Of a DNA stretch of 64,000 nt, positions 51,530-58,967 are shown one piece after another (positions within the stretch are counted from its first letter, which is position 1; each line of letters starts with the position of its first letter). The translations under genes and the position numbers were made by a program. Location: positions 137,215 through 201,214 of the forward strand of contig LCLX01000002.1 of the NCBI GenBank assembly GCA_001002285.1, given 5' to 3'. This stretch comes from Microgenomates group bacterium GW2011_GWC1_46_15 (GTDB lineage Bacteria; Patescibacteria; Microgenomatia; UBA1400; UBA12028). A model generated the notes under the pieces. It was not told the origin of the DNA. It was given only the letters and a program-made list of their open reading frames with translations, and ran no database searches.

Positions 51530-51603
51530 CGGGGCTGCCAGGGCTCGAACCTGGAAACTAACGCTTTTGGAGAGCGCTGTGCTACCAATTACACCACAGC
51601 CCC
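51530..51603 (-). tRNA. tRNA-Trp (CCA)
   Basis: The minus-strand sequence starts GGGGCTG and closes with its complement CAGCCCC plus discriminator G. The D-arm is GTGTAATTGGTAGCAC, the anticodon stem GCGCT/AGCGT with a loop CTCCAAA giving anticodon CCA, and the T-arm is CCAGG TTCGAGC CCTGG. The 3' CCA is not encoded. Confidence 0.92.
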
Positions 51604-51661
51604 AAGACATCTAGTATTCTATCGTGTTTTTCTTCAAAATCCAATCTGCTACACTACACGC

Positions 51662-53029
51662 ATGCCCAACACACTTCTCGACTCCCAACTTGACACACTT
51701 CTCGCGCAAGACAGGCGATTCATTGAGTCCACCGAGTTCCCCATCGTCACTGTTTCTTCATCGTTCCGCGAAGATCTTAAACAGTTTTACGGCATGGAAC
51801 ATGACCCAAATATGCGTGATGTTGTGTTTTCCCGCGCGCATTTTTCGATGGCATTTGCCATGGCAGTTGAAGCATGGCTTCCACAAAAAGACCGCCAGCA
51901 TCTCGAAAAGTACATCGCTCCTCAACCAAACGCAAAACGGGCGTGGTTCATTGATCCAACAAACTACGTGCAGTCCAAAGACTGGTCAAAAATCCAAACA
52001 ATTGAGTACATTGGGCGAAAACTTGCGCGGAATAGTTTTTTGAAATGGGTAAAAGACCGTATTGATACATTCGCCCGCAACCGCCTTCCCATTACAACCG
52101 CTATCACCCCTCCCCTTCTCCATCTTTTTCAACACGTTCACCGACCGATTATTTCTCTCCATTACGAGGTTGGAAATATTTTGGCAGGCGTTGGTAAACA
52201 CGTAGTGCAAGTTGTAACAGATCCGCACGTGCGCGACCAATACCTCGATCATGCCGATCTGCCAAACATCAAGTTTTGTGTATTTGATGAGAAAACCAAG
52301 AGTGATTTTTTGGAGAAAGCCGCGCTTTTTGGCAAACACGTTGATGAAAAACGTGTGATTGTGACGGGACCGCCAGTCTGTCCACGTGTTGTCGGAGCAC
52401 GGAAGAAAAAATCGATCCATGACCTCCGCCGCAGACCTTTGCGCATCTGTATCACCACCGGCGGTTTGGGAACAAATAAGGAAGAAGTGCGAAAAATCCT
52501 TTCAGAATTGCTTGATCTTGTTCGCAAGCGTCCGGAACCCATTCACATTCTCTGTTACGCTGGCACACAACACGACTTCACACTCATGATTCAAGACATT
52601 GCGAAAAAAGAACACATTACCATTGAACCGCTTGAGAACGAAAACGCAAAGTTCCGCCTCATTCACGGCAAACACATTGTGGAACTCAATGAACAACTCA
52701 TTCAGTACGCGTTTCCTTGGGCCGATGTATTTATCACGAAACCGTCCGGCGACATGGCGTATGACGCTGCTGCGGCCGGGTGTTCCCTCCTCTTTTTAAC
52801 ACCGTGGGGAGAGTGGGAAAAGAACATTCAAGAGGTATTTGAACAGCAAGGTGTTGGGAGAAAAGCAGAAATCGAGCATATCAAAACACAGGTCAACGTA
52901 TTAAGCGTGCGCGCACTCCACAACAACGAGTCGTGGTTTGAACACGCAAAAGAAAAAGCGCTAAACTTGCCAGCGCTGTTTTTGCATGGTTCAGAAAACA
53001 TTTTGAACATCGCAAAAGAGTGGAAATAG
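51662..53029 (+). CDS. GT-B glycosyltransferase-like protein (MurG/MGDG-synthase type)
   Basis: The 455-residue protein has a two-domain GT-B look: HFSMAFAMAVEAWLP in the first half, a CITTGGLGTNKEEV donor loop at about residue 265, and FITKPSGDMAYDAAAAGCSL, the C-terminal segment of MurG-like enzymes that binds UDP-sugar. The acceptor is unknown. TACACT at 51650-51655 lies 6 nt before the ATG. The frame is open upstream through the tRNA-Trp gene, which is not coding. Confidence 0.65.
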   Translation: MPNTLLDSQLDTLLAQDRRFIESTEFPIVTVSSSFREDLKQFYGMEHDPNMRDVVFSRAHFSMAFAMAVEAWLPQKDRQHLEKYIAPQPNAKRAWFIDPTNYVQSKDWSKIQTIEYIGRKLARNSFLKWVKDRIDTFARNRLPITTAITPPLLHLFQHVHRPIISLHYEVGNILAGVGKHVVQVVTDPHVRDQYLDHADLPNIKFCVFDEKTKSDFLEKAALFGKHVDEKRVIVTGPPVCPRVVGARKKKSIHDLRRRPLRICITTGGLGTNKEEVRKILSELLDLVRKRPEPIHILCYAGTQHDFTLMIQDIAKKEHITIEPLENENAKFRLIHGKHIVELNEQLIQYAFPWADVFITKPSGDMAYDAAAAGCSLLFLTPWGEWEKNIQEVFEQQGVGRKAEIEHIKTQVNVLSVRALHNNESWFEHAKEKALNLPALFLHGSENILNIAKEWK

Positions 53030-53063
53030 TTTTCCAGTGTTTTTGCGCGCAAAAAGTGGAGTT

Positions 53064-53243
53064 CTACTTGAGTTTGCTTGACTCTTTATGCTCGGTCACT
53101 TTTCTGCAGTGTTTGCAGTATTTATTGAGCTTTAATTTATCCGGCGTGTTGAGTTTATTGCGTTGGGTAATATAGTTGAACATGCCACACACGCCACACT
53201 TCAATCCGAATGCTTGTCGTGGACCCTTTTTCGCTTTTGGCAT
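53064..53243 (-). CDS. rpmG: 50S ribosomal protein bL33
   Basis: The 59-residue protein starts MPKAKKGPRQAFGLKCGVCG, has FNYITQRNKLNTPDKL and ends with CKHCRKV and a short basic tail. The two CxxC pairs make the zinc form. GGGGAG lies 5 nt before the ATG. It sits between the glycosyltransferase and tRNA-Thr. Confidence 0.9.
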   Translation of the reverse strand: MPKAKKGPRQAFGLKCGVCGMFNYITQRNKLNTPDKLKLNKYCKHCRKVTEHKESSKLK

Positions 53244-53281
53244 AGATACTCCCCTATTTTTATTCTGTTTTACACATTCTG

Positions 53282-53353
53282 AGCCATCTCAGGGATTCGA
53301 ACCCTGGACCTGCTGTTTACAAAACAGCTGCTCTACCGCTGAGCTAAGATGGC
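53282..53353 (-). tRNA. tRNA-Thr (TGT)
   Basis: Minus-strand acceptor GCCATCT pairs with AGATGGC; the discriminator is T. The anticodon stem GCTGT/ACAGC encloses TTTGTAA, giving anticodon TGT. The T-arm is CAGGG TTCGAAT CCCTG. No encoded CCA. Confidence 0.92.
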
Positions 53354-53355
53354 GA

Positions 53356-54480
53356 TTATATCACGTATTGTACCAGATGCGCACCTCGGCGGGAGCGGGT
53401 AATTTTCTTTTTGGGGGTTGGGGTGTTTTTTGCCTTTTTCTGCTTCAAAAACCGATCCATGCATGACTGTACAATGTACTCAACAACATCCGCAAACGTC
53501 ATTCCGGCAGCTAAAAATGATGTGCTGAGCGCACAGTCTTCATCAGCTCCAAGACCGGGATTTGTGTTTGCTTCTAACACAAAAATCTCACTATTGTTAC
53601 GCACGCGGATGTCCACCCGCGTATAGTCGCGGAACTTCAACGCGGAAAATGCGCGCGTGCTTACGTCACGCAACGCAGTATCTAACTTTGCGGGAAGCTT
53701 TGCGGGTACAACGCGCGACTGCGCGTATTCGGGATGCTTTTCATCCCATCGGCTATCGTATGTTAAAAACGCATCGGTTCCGCGCACATCAAATTGAATT
53801 TCTGCAATTGGCAACACAACCGATACACCATTTTTTTCTAACACCGTCACATGAAACTCCCGTCCATCAACAAACTCTTCAGCGAACACGGGCTGTTTAA
53901 ATGACAGTATTTGACGGTGTATAACAGCACGCAGTTCATTTGCCGTATGCACCACGGAAGAACGTGTTAAACCGATACTACAATGCTCTAAGCACGGCTT
54001 TACAATCACTGGAAATACAAAATCTTTACGAATCAACTCATTTCCCGTTTTAAATGACTGCCACCGCGCCGTTGGAATGTGTTCCGCGTCAAATATTTTT
54101 TTCATCACGCGTTTATCCACGTTCATAAAATAATTTTGTTTTGACGCACCAGTAAATGGAATACCATGTTTTTCTAATTTTTCTAATATTGTGAATGCGC
54201 GTTGAGAATATTTTAAATCAACACCCGTCCATTCAATCACATTAAATATGTAGTCAGCATGAATATATTGAATATCATTAATAGTGCGCGTTGTAATAGG
54301 ATGAAGTGTTGATGTATGTCCTTTTTCTTGTAGTACTCGATGTATTTGGCGTGCGGAACTCGCTGTATCTTCGTCTGTTGCGGCATATGACGAATGTTTC
54401 ATGCGCGCTGTTGGAACGCTGTATATCACCGCAATATGAAGTTTTGAACGATGATGTGATGTGTAACGATGTTTTTTCAT
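53356..54480 (-). CDS. D-Ala-D-Ala-ligase-like ATP-grasp enzyme
   Basis: The 374-residue protein has the ATP-grasp pattern: a flexible substrate loop, VDKRVMKKIFDAEHIPTARW, FPVIVKPCLEHCSIG (ATP lysine and loop), EEFVDGREFHVTVLEK and the metal-binding VLEANTNPGLG. It is like the D-alanine-D-alanine ligase family, though the exact substrate is open. The start MKKHRYTS is preferred over one nine codons earlier. The stop is 3 bp from tRNA-Thr. It is divergent from a second such gene across 200 bp. Confidence 0.75.
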   Translation of the reverse strand: MKKHRYTSHHRSKLHIAVIYSVPTARMKHSSYAATDEDTASSARQIHRVLQEKGHTSTLHPITTRTINDIQYIHADYIFNVIEWTGVDLKYSQRAFTILEKLEKHGIPFTGASKQNYFMNVDKRVMKKIFDAEHIPTARWQSFKTGNELIRKDFVFPVIVKPCLEHCSIGLTRSSVVHTANELRAVIHRQILSFKQPVFAEEFVDGREFHVTVLEKNGVSVVLPIAEIQFDVRGTDAFLTYDSRWDEKHPEYAQSRVVPAKLPAKLDTALRDVSTRAFSALKFRDYTRVDIRVRNNSEIFVLEANTNPGLGADEDCALSTSFLAAGMTFADVVEYIVQSCMDRFLKQKKAKNTPTPKKKITRSRRGAHLVQYVI

Positions 54481-54680
54481 AAACGTATTTTCAGATGTGT
54501 AAAACAAAATATAGAGAACTCGCTATTGACAAATGGTCCATAAGTATTTTGTATGATAGTTATCACATATTTTTTTGCAATGTGCAAAGATAAAAAAAGA
54601 AAAAGAAATATGTGAGAAAAATAAAAAAGGAAAAAAGAAATATAGTGTCACGAACTTAAAAAACTTTTTACAACTGCCAC
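54481..54680. promoter_or_regulatory. AT-rich divergent promoter region with nested hairpin
   Basis: TTGACA at 54528 and a TATGAT 20 bp later point right. TCACATATTT at 54563-54572 pairs exactly with AAATATGTGA at 54606-54615, and inside the loop TTTGCA and TGCAAA form a second stem. A TACAAC box lies 6 nt before the right-hand ATG, so a leaderless start and a long structured leader are both possible. A TTACAACT box (54667-54674) matches the Tat-operon repeats, perhaps by chance. Confidence 0.45.
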
Positions 54681-55679
54681 ATGCACGTTACCGTCATTTA
54701 CAACCCTCCAGACAAATCCAACGAAGAGATCGCCGCAACAGAAGACCACATTGAGAAGATCGCTGCGACTGTTGCCGAATCATTAAAAAAGCGCGGCCTT
54801 GCGGTTGACGTGCATCAGGTTTCAGAAAAAAATTTATACTCACTGATTAAACAAAAAAAGACTGATGTATTTTTTAACATTTGCGACAGCGAGCATTTGT
54901 ACATGCGCGTTGTGCGTCAGTTGGAAAAACACGGCCGCGTATTTACTGGTCCCGGCCCGCGCGTCATGTCGTTGACCGTTGATAAAATCGCGACAAAGAA
55001 AATTTTTGGTGAGATCGGCGTTCCAACACCACAGTGGCAGTTGTTTAAAACAGGAAAAGAAAAAATCCATGTAAGCTTGCGATTCCCGCTTATCGTAAAG
55101 CCACAAAAAGAAGACTGCAGTATTGGTATTAGTGAAGATTCAATCGTTCACAATAAAAAACAGTTGCGTGCGCGGCTTGAACACATGTGCGCGACATACC
55201 ATCAACCCATTCTGGCCGAACGTTTTATTTCTGGCATTGAGTTGCACTGCACGGTTGTTGGCAACGAAACCGATGCGATTGCGTTCCCACTGGCCGAGCT
55301 CCGCACCCCGAGCGGCGATACCGATAACGAGTTTATTTACGATTTTGAAGCAAAGTGGATGGAAGACTCAGAAAAATTTAAATGCTACTTCGTCTCCCCC
55401 GCTCCTAGCATTGATGCGCGCACCACAAAAAAGATTCAGAAAGCCGCGCGGCAGGCATTTCTTGCGCTGGAAATGAAAGATTACGGCCGGTTTGACATTC
55501 GCTACAACCAAAAAACAAAACGGTGGTACTTTTTGGAGGCTAATGCAAACCCCTGTTTGGAAAACAAAGACACTGAAGCATTGATTGCCGCCGCCAACGC
55601 AAGCGGATATCACTACGAGAAGTTCATTAACCGCATTTTCGATGCGTGCGTATCACGGCACGCGATTGCGCTATCGTAA
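54681..55679 (+). CDS. D-Ala-D-Ala-ligase-like ATP-grasp enzyme
   Basis: The 332-residue protein has IATKKIFGEIGVPTPQW, FPLIVKPQKEDCSIGI, AERFISGIELHCTVVG and FLEANANPCLE, the ATP-grasp core of the D-alanine-D-alanine ligase family. The N-terminal domain (MHVTVIYNPPDKSNEE) differs from the divergent gene's. The NP-G metal region reads NPCLE instead of NPGLG. The pair could make different peptidoglycan or surface amide links. Confidence 0.75.
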   Translation: MHVTVIYNPPDKSNEEIAATEDHIEKIAATVAESLKKRGLAVDVHQVSEKNLYSLIKQKKTDVFFNICDSEHLYMRVVRQLEKHGRVFTGPGPRVMSLTVDKIATKKIFGEIGVPTPQWQLFKTGKEKIHVSLRFPLIVKPQKEDCSIGISEDSIVHNKKQLRARLEHMCATYHQPILAERFISGIELHCTVVGNETDAIAFPLAELRTPSGDTDNEFIYDFEAKWMEDSEKFKCYFVSPAPSIDARTTKKIQKAARQAFLALEMKDYGRFDIRYNQKTKRWYFLEANANPCLENKDTEALIAAANASGYHYEKFINRIFDACVSRHAIALS

Positions 55680-55687
55680 AAAAACAA

Positions 55688-56053
55688 ATGACACAAAATT
55701 CACAACTAGGAAAAGAAGGTGCAAAAATAGAAACTGCGGTTCAACCTGTTTCTTCTGCAGTTTCACCTTCAGTAGCAGAGGGGGTCATTATTGATTCGAC
55801 CACACAGGAATATCTTCGTTTACTCCAAATGGAGGGTTTCGAAGCGGCAAATAATTATGCAGAGTTGATGAACTATACCCCTCCGCCTGGTATAAAGACG
55901 CGGCGAGAGAAACCAAAACAGATAGCGTCACCTCCAGCAGAACTGGTAAGTCCCGAAGAGTCTCATGTAAATAAATGGAAGTTCTCTTTGTTTGTGCCAG
56001 GTGTAGGACTCGAATCCCCCTGCGGAGGATTCTTTCGTTGTCTTACTTTCTAG
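55688..56053 (+). CDS. Hypothetical protein running into a tRNA remnant
   Basis: The 121-residue protein has a Gln/Glu/Ser-rich N-terminus and ETLRLLQMEGFEAAN-like helices. Its last 20 residues are translated from a duplicated tRNA 3' end, so the natural C-terminus may have been replaced. It starts 8 bp after the ATP-grasp gene and its TAG lies one base before the tRNA-Tyr gene. No family is recognised. Confidence 0.45.
   Translation: MTQNSQLGKEGAKIETAVQPVSSAVSPSVAEGVIIDSTTQEYLRLLQMEGFEAANNYAELMNYTPPPGIKTRREKPKQIASPPAELVSPEESHVNKWKFSLFVPGVGLESPCGGFFRCLTF
55994..56014. repeat. Second copy of the tRNA-Tyr 3' end (att-like)
   Basis: These 21 bases are identical to 56053-56073, the T-arm and acceptor end of the tRNA-Tyr gene, 59 bp away in the same orientation. 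Sequence beyond the match differs. Such a duplicated tRNA 3' end is what integration of an element, or a tRNA remnant, leaves behind; no integrase is seen here. Confidence 0.65.
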
Positions 56054-56136
56054 TGCCAGGTGTAGGACTCGAACCTACGTAGGCTTAAGCCACCTCTTTT
56101 ACAGAGAGGTCTCGTTGACCGCTTGAGTAACCTGGC
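56054..56136 (-). tRNA. tRNA-Tyr (GTA)
   Basis: Minus-strand acceptor GCCAGGT pairs with ACCTGGC with discriminator A. Anticodon stem CCTCT/AGAGG encloses CTGTAAA, anticodon GTA. A long variable arm TGGCTTAAGCC fits the class II tRNA-Tyr. The T-arm is GTAGG TTCGAGT CCTAC. CCA is not encoded. Confidence 0.9.
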
Positions 56137-56178
56137 GTCGCAAGTATTGTATCATGATAGAATCAAGATCAAAACCAG

Positions 56179-56796
56179 ATGAAAAATAATCATAAACCTT
56201 CAAAAAACACTCTTCTTTCTCTCTATAAAGAGGGTAAATCTATGGTTGATATAGCAAAACTACTCAAATGTTCTGAACACAAAATCGTGTACTGGATGAT
56301 GAAATACCACATTGCGCGCAGATCAAGAAGTGAGGCCTCTTATGTCCAACAAAATCCAAACGGAGATCCATTCAATATACAAACATCACTTTCTCCCGAA
56401 GAACAAAAAATATTTTGGTTAGCTTTAGGGATCTATTGGGGAGAGGGTAATAAAGTTTCTCCACATGTTGTAAAAGTAACAAATACAGATCCCGATCTAC
56501 TACGTATATTTCAAAGTTTCCTGACCAAAATTTGCCACATTTCTCCCGAAAAAATTTCATATAGTATTGTCGCTTTTCATGACAACAATTCCACTGTTGT
56601 GCGGTCGTATTGGGCAAATCAGCTACAGATTTCTCCAGAAAAATTTGGTAAAATCGTTCAGATTCCAACACAAGGCCGTGGAACATACAAGAAAAAATCG
56701 ATGTATGGCGTGTGCATGATTTCTGTGAGCAACATCAAATTAAAAGCTTGGATATTGAAACAGCTTCAAAATTTGAAAAATGCCTGGGTAGTTTAG
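56179..56796 (+). CDS. HTH plus LAGLIDADG-like endonuclease
   Basis: The 205-residue protein has an N-terminal HTH (MVDIAKLLKCSEHKIVYWMM) and a single LAGLIDADG-like domain: FWLALGIYWGEGNK in place of the LAGLIDADG helix, then VTNTDPDLLRIFQSFL and later strands. Homing endonucleases of this class cut long DNA sites and spread their own gene. It has no obvious host intron. Its last 15 bp lie inside the tRNA-Thr gene. Confidence 0.65.
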   Translation: MKNNHKPSKNTLLSLYKEGKSMVDIAKLLKCSEHKIVYWMMKYHIARRSRSEASYVQQNPNGDPFNIQTSLSPEEQKIFWLALGIYWGEGNKVSPHVVKVTNTDPDLLRIFQSFLTKICHISPEKISYSIVAFHDNNSTVVRSYWANQLQISPEKFGKIVQIPTQGRGTYKKKSMYGVCMISVSNIKLKAWILKQLQNLKNAWVV

Positions 56797-56853
56797 TGGC
56801 AAAACAAGCCCTTGGTAAGGGCTAGAGCGCGGGTCCGATTCCCGCTCCAGGCT
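56782..56853 (+). tRNA. tRNA-Thr (GGT)
   Basis: Acceptor GCCTGGG pairs with TCCAGGC, discriminator T. Anticodon stem AGCCC/GGGCT encloses TTGGTAA, giving anticodon GGT. The T-arm is GCGGG TCCGATT CCCGC. The first 15 bases overlap the end of the LAGLIDADG-like gene. CCA is not encoded. Confidence 0.9.
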
Positions 56854-56872
56854 CAGTAAAAACTTTTTTATA

Positions 56873-57250
56873 CTACTTTCCTTCTGCAATTTTCATCTTC
56901 TTAAACGCAATAATGCGCGCGATAATATACGCATCAAACTCCTTGATATCTGCAAACTTCCGTGTTTTCTTGATTTTTTTTCCATCTTCCACTTCTTCTT
57001 CTATGACGGTTGGAATTCTTCCATTGACAAGTTCTGTAGACCATCGTTCCGTTTCACTTTCTAAAATTCCATAATTTTGCTTAAGAGAAATGGTTGAGAT
57101 TTTAAACAATGTATTTGTCAGTATCGAATTGGTGTCTGCTAACGAACCCCAGTCGGTGTGTTCGCCTGTTTCTGGAGGATTTCCTTGCTTCCCCTTCTTT
57201 CTTCCAGGTGTTTCTCTTAATGGTTGAGTTTCAAAACCGTATCTCGTCAT
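56873..57250 (-). CDS. Hypothetical protein
   Basis: The 125-residue protein starts MTRYGFETQPLRE and contains a helical stretch with a KKIKKTRKFADIKEFD segment and a C-terminal basic helix. I do not recognise it. TATAAT lies 9 nt before the ATG, with an extended TGTG, and the promoter sits on the tail of the terminator before it. Confidence 0.6.
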   Translation of the reverse strand: MTRYGFETQPLRETPGRKKGKQGNPPETGEHTDWGSLADTNSILTNTLFKISTISLKQNYGILESETERWSTELVNGRIPTVIEEEVEDGKKIKKTRKFADIKEFDAYIIARIIAFKKMKIAEGK

Positions 57251-57272
57251 AAGGAACGCATTATACACAAAA

Positions 57273-57293
57273 AGTCCTCCTCTAAGGAGGACC
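57273..57293 (-). terminator. Second intrinsic terminator after the ncRNA
   Basis: On the minus strand GTCCTCC and GGAGGAC form an 8-bp hairpin with a TTAG-type loop, followed by TTTTTG. The T run continues into the -10 box of the next gene, so terminator and promoter overlap. Confidence 0.75.
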
Positions 57294-57311
57294 CTCCTAG
57301 ATCGCACAAAA

Positions 57312-57328
57312 AGTCCCCTTCGGGGACT
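57312..57328 (-). terminator. First intrinsic terminator after the ncRNA
   Basis: AGTCCCC and GGGGACT form a 7-bp stem with a GAA-type loop on the minus strand, followed by TTTTTGT. It lies about 20 nt after the 3' end of the structured RNA. Confidence 0.8.
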
Positions 57329-57344
57329 CTCCTAAGATTGCAAT

Positions 57345-57500
57345 AAAAGCCCCACGGCAGAACGAATAAAGAGGAAGTGTTCCCCCAAAATACTAGGGTG
57401 GAAGAGTGCTGACTATCCCACGGGATAGCCGGACAACTCAATCCGTAGAACAAATCTTGTAGAGGAAAAAACTCCTCTTCTGACCGTCCTGCTGTAGGGC
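57345..57500 (-). ncRNA. Structured small RNA with 6S-like shape
   Basis: A promoter TTGACA, 17 bp, GATAGT (57530-57535 and 57507-57512, minus strand) predicts a start at about 57500. The RNA begins GCCCTACAGCAG and its 3' part at 57349-57360 carries CTGCCGTGGGGC, which pairs with it, followed by TTTTATT. Inside, AAGAGGA pairs with TCCTCTT, and a terminal hairpin joins GGCTATCCC with GGGATAGTC. The whole is one long bulged hairpin with an open bubble, like 6S RNA (which binds RNA polymerase). It lacks signatures of RNase P RNA, tmRNA or SRP RNA. The 6S identity is a guess from shape. Confidence 0.5.
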
Positions 57501-57606
57501 ACATTCACTATCTCAAACTGGTGTAAACGTGTCAATAACAGTAGCACGAGAATATTTCTCGGGCGAATACAGTTCACTCAAGACTCCTTCATATGTGGTG
57601 AGGTTT

Positions 57607-58650
57607 TTAGGCAGTTTTCTCGAGGATTCTCACCCACTCGGGAATTTTTTTGCCGTATTTTTCATTTGCCATCACATACTTCAAGTGCGCTATAAAGTAG
57701 TTTTCCGGATCGCCGGTGGTCACCCACTCACCTTTTGTGTGTTCGACCAGCACTGTTTTCCCTTTCGCGATCTTTGTAATGGCATCAACTGTCCACAACT
57801 CGCCGTCTTTGCCAACGCTTTGCGCGTTTAAGTACTGAAAGATTGATGGCTTGAGGAGATACCGCCCATACGACGCGAGGCGGCTTGGCTCTTTTCCTTT
57901 TTCCGGCTTTTCAATAATGTTGTCGAGTACAGTCGTTGTTCCCTGCTGGCCCCCTTGTTTAGGGACAATGATTCCATATTTATCAACAACATCCGGCGAA
58001 ACTTCCTGCGCCATGATAATTCCCTCAACGTCTGGGTGCTGGGCGTACAAATCAACCATCACCTTTGCGTCACCCATCTCGCCAAACACAACGTCATCGC
58101 TGTACATTACTAAAAACGCTTCTTCTGTTTCAACAAACTTTTGTGCCGAAACAACCGGCGATCCATTGCCATACGGCAAACTTGGATCCTGCACGATCAC
58201 GATAATTTTGGGATAGTTAAGGACATGCTGAACCAGCTCGTATCTGTCTCCCTTGCCTTGCGCAACGAGCTGTTTACGGATGTGATTGACATTATTGTTG
58301 AAATAATCTTCGTAAATCGGTTTGCCCTCGGGAGTTGACACGAGCACAATTTCTTCAATCCCCGCCTGTACACATTCTTCAACCATAAACTGCATAATCG
58401 GCCGGTTACCAAGTGGAAGCATTGCTTTTGGAATTGTTTTTGTGATGGGAAGATAGCGGCTTGCGAATCCCGCGTCTGTAATGATTGCTTTGCGGATACG
58501 CTTTGAGGATGACGGGGGTGTTGCTGATGCTGCGGGTGCTGTGGGCGCTGGAGACGGTGTTGGTACTACTGGAGTTGCTGGAGTTACTTGTGCTACGGGT
58601 GCTGCTGGTGTTGCTGGTGTTACAGGCGCTGCGGACGTTGGTGCGGGCAT
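57607..58650 (-). CDS. galU: UTP-glucose-1-phosphate uridylyltransferase with low-complexity N-terminus
   Basis: The 347-residue enzyme makes UDP-glucose. Core motifs: RYLPITKTIPKAMLPLGNRP, VMYSDDVVFG and a late NIIEKPEKGKEPS. The first 48 residues are almost only Pro, Ala, Thr, Val and Ser, a disordered extension. The nucleotide loop reads DAGFASR where GalU usually has AAGLGTR, so one glycine is missing. AGGAGG lies 6 nt before the ATG. UDP-glucose would feed surface glycans made by the wzy-like gene and the glycosyltransferase. Confidence 0.85.
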   Translation of the reverse strand: MPAPTSAAPVTPATPAAPVAQVTPATPVVPTPSPAPTAPAASATPPSSSKRIRKAIITDAGFASRYLPITKTIPKAMLPLGNRPIMQFMVEECVQAGIEEIVLVSTPEGKPIYEDYFNNNVNHIRKQLVAQGKGDRYELVQHVLNYPKIIVIVQDPSLPYGNGSPVVSAQKFVETEEAFLVMYSDDVVFGEMGDAKVMVDLYAQHPDVEGIIMAQEVSPDVVDKYGIIVPKQGGQQGTTTVLDNIIEKPEKGKEPSRLASYGRYLLKPSIFQYLNAQSVGKDGELWTVDAITKIAKGKTVLVEHTKGEWVTTGDPENYFIAHLKYVMANEKYGKKIPEWVRILEKTA

Positions 58651-58721
58651 AAAAAACCTCCTGATAGGAATGCCATAATGGTACCGCGTACATCAGGATG
58701 TGTCAAACTCGAGCAGAAAAA

Positions 58722-58732
58722 AGATCGGGACT
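58722..58732. repeat. AGATCGGGACT motif, copy 1
   Basis: This 11-bp word occurs four times in the window (58722, 58826, 63246, 63393), always between genes. Copy 1 lies upstream of galU. See the transposase at 63415 for a possible link. Confidence 0.5.
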
Positions 58733-58825
58733 GAAAGGAAACTAAAACTCTACAAGGATGTATCAACCCATTTAGAATGTTTCTTCTCAGTTATATAGAA
58801 AAATTAACTAGCACCCCATATGGGT

Positions 58826-58836
58826 AGATCGGGACT
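58826..58836. repeat. AGATCGGGACT motif, copy 2, with inverted partner
   Basis: Copy 2 is preceded by CATATGGGT, close to the left arm of copy 4. An inverted AGTCCCGA follows at 58870-58877, so a hairpin with a 33-nt loop can form upstream of the secE promoters. The rest of 58651-58930 shows no gene. Confidence 0.5.
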
Positions 58837-58930
58837 TAGCCAAGAGTCGTTTTCCTTACTCAAGCAACGAGTCCCGAACTCTTTCTGACACAACCTCGCT
58901 CTGTCTCTTGAGTATTCCCGAATTCCCTGC

Positions 58931-58959
58931 TACAATTCGGTCTTCTCATCTGCTACAAT
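58931..58959 (+). promoter_or_regulatory. Tandem secE promoters
   Basis: CTGCTACAAT appears twice (58927-58936 and 58951-58960), each an extended -10 with TACAAT. The second lies 8 nt before the secE ATG, so it would give a nearly leaderless mRNA; the first would give a leader of about 25 nt. Confidence 0.55.
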
Positions 58960-58967
58960 CCAAGTTC

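Noticed and set aside
51512..51661. Extension of the glycosyltransferase through tRNA-Trp
   Set aside because: That stretch is the tRNA gene; the -10 box and ATG at 51662 define the start.
54667..54674. Tat-operon box in front of the ATP-grasp gene
   Set aside because: It is a single 8-bp copy, which is expected by chance in a window this size.
57345..57500. RNase P RNA, tmRNA or SRP RNA
   Set aside because: The conserved cores of these RNAs (P4 elements, tag frame with CCA end, GGAAG loop) are absent.
29399..57625. TCCTCGAG repeated many times
   Set aside because: It appears in coding regions all over the window without fixed spacing, so it looks like ordinary codon usage (Leu-Glu, Ile-Leu-Glu).
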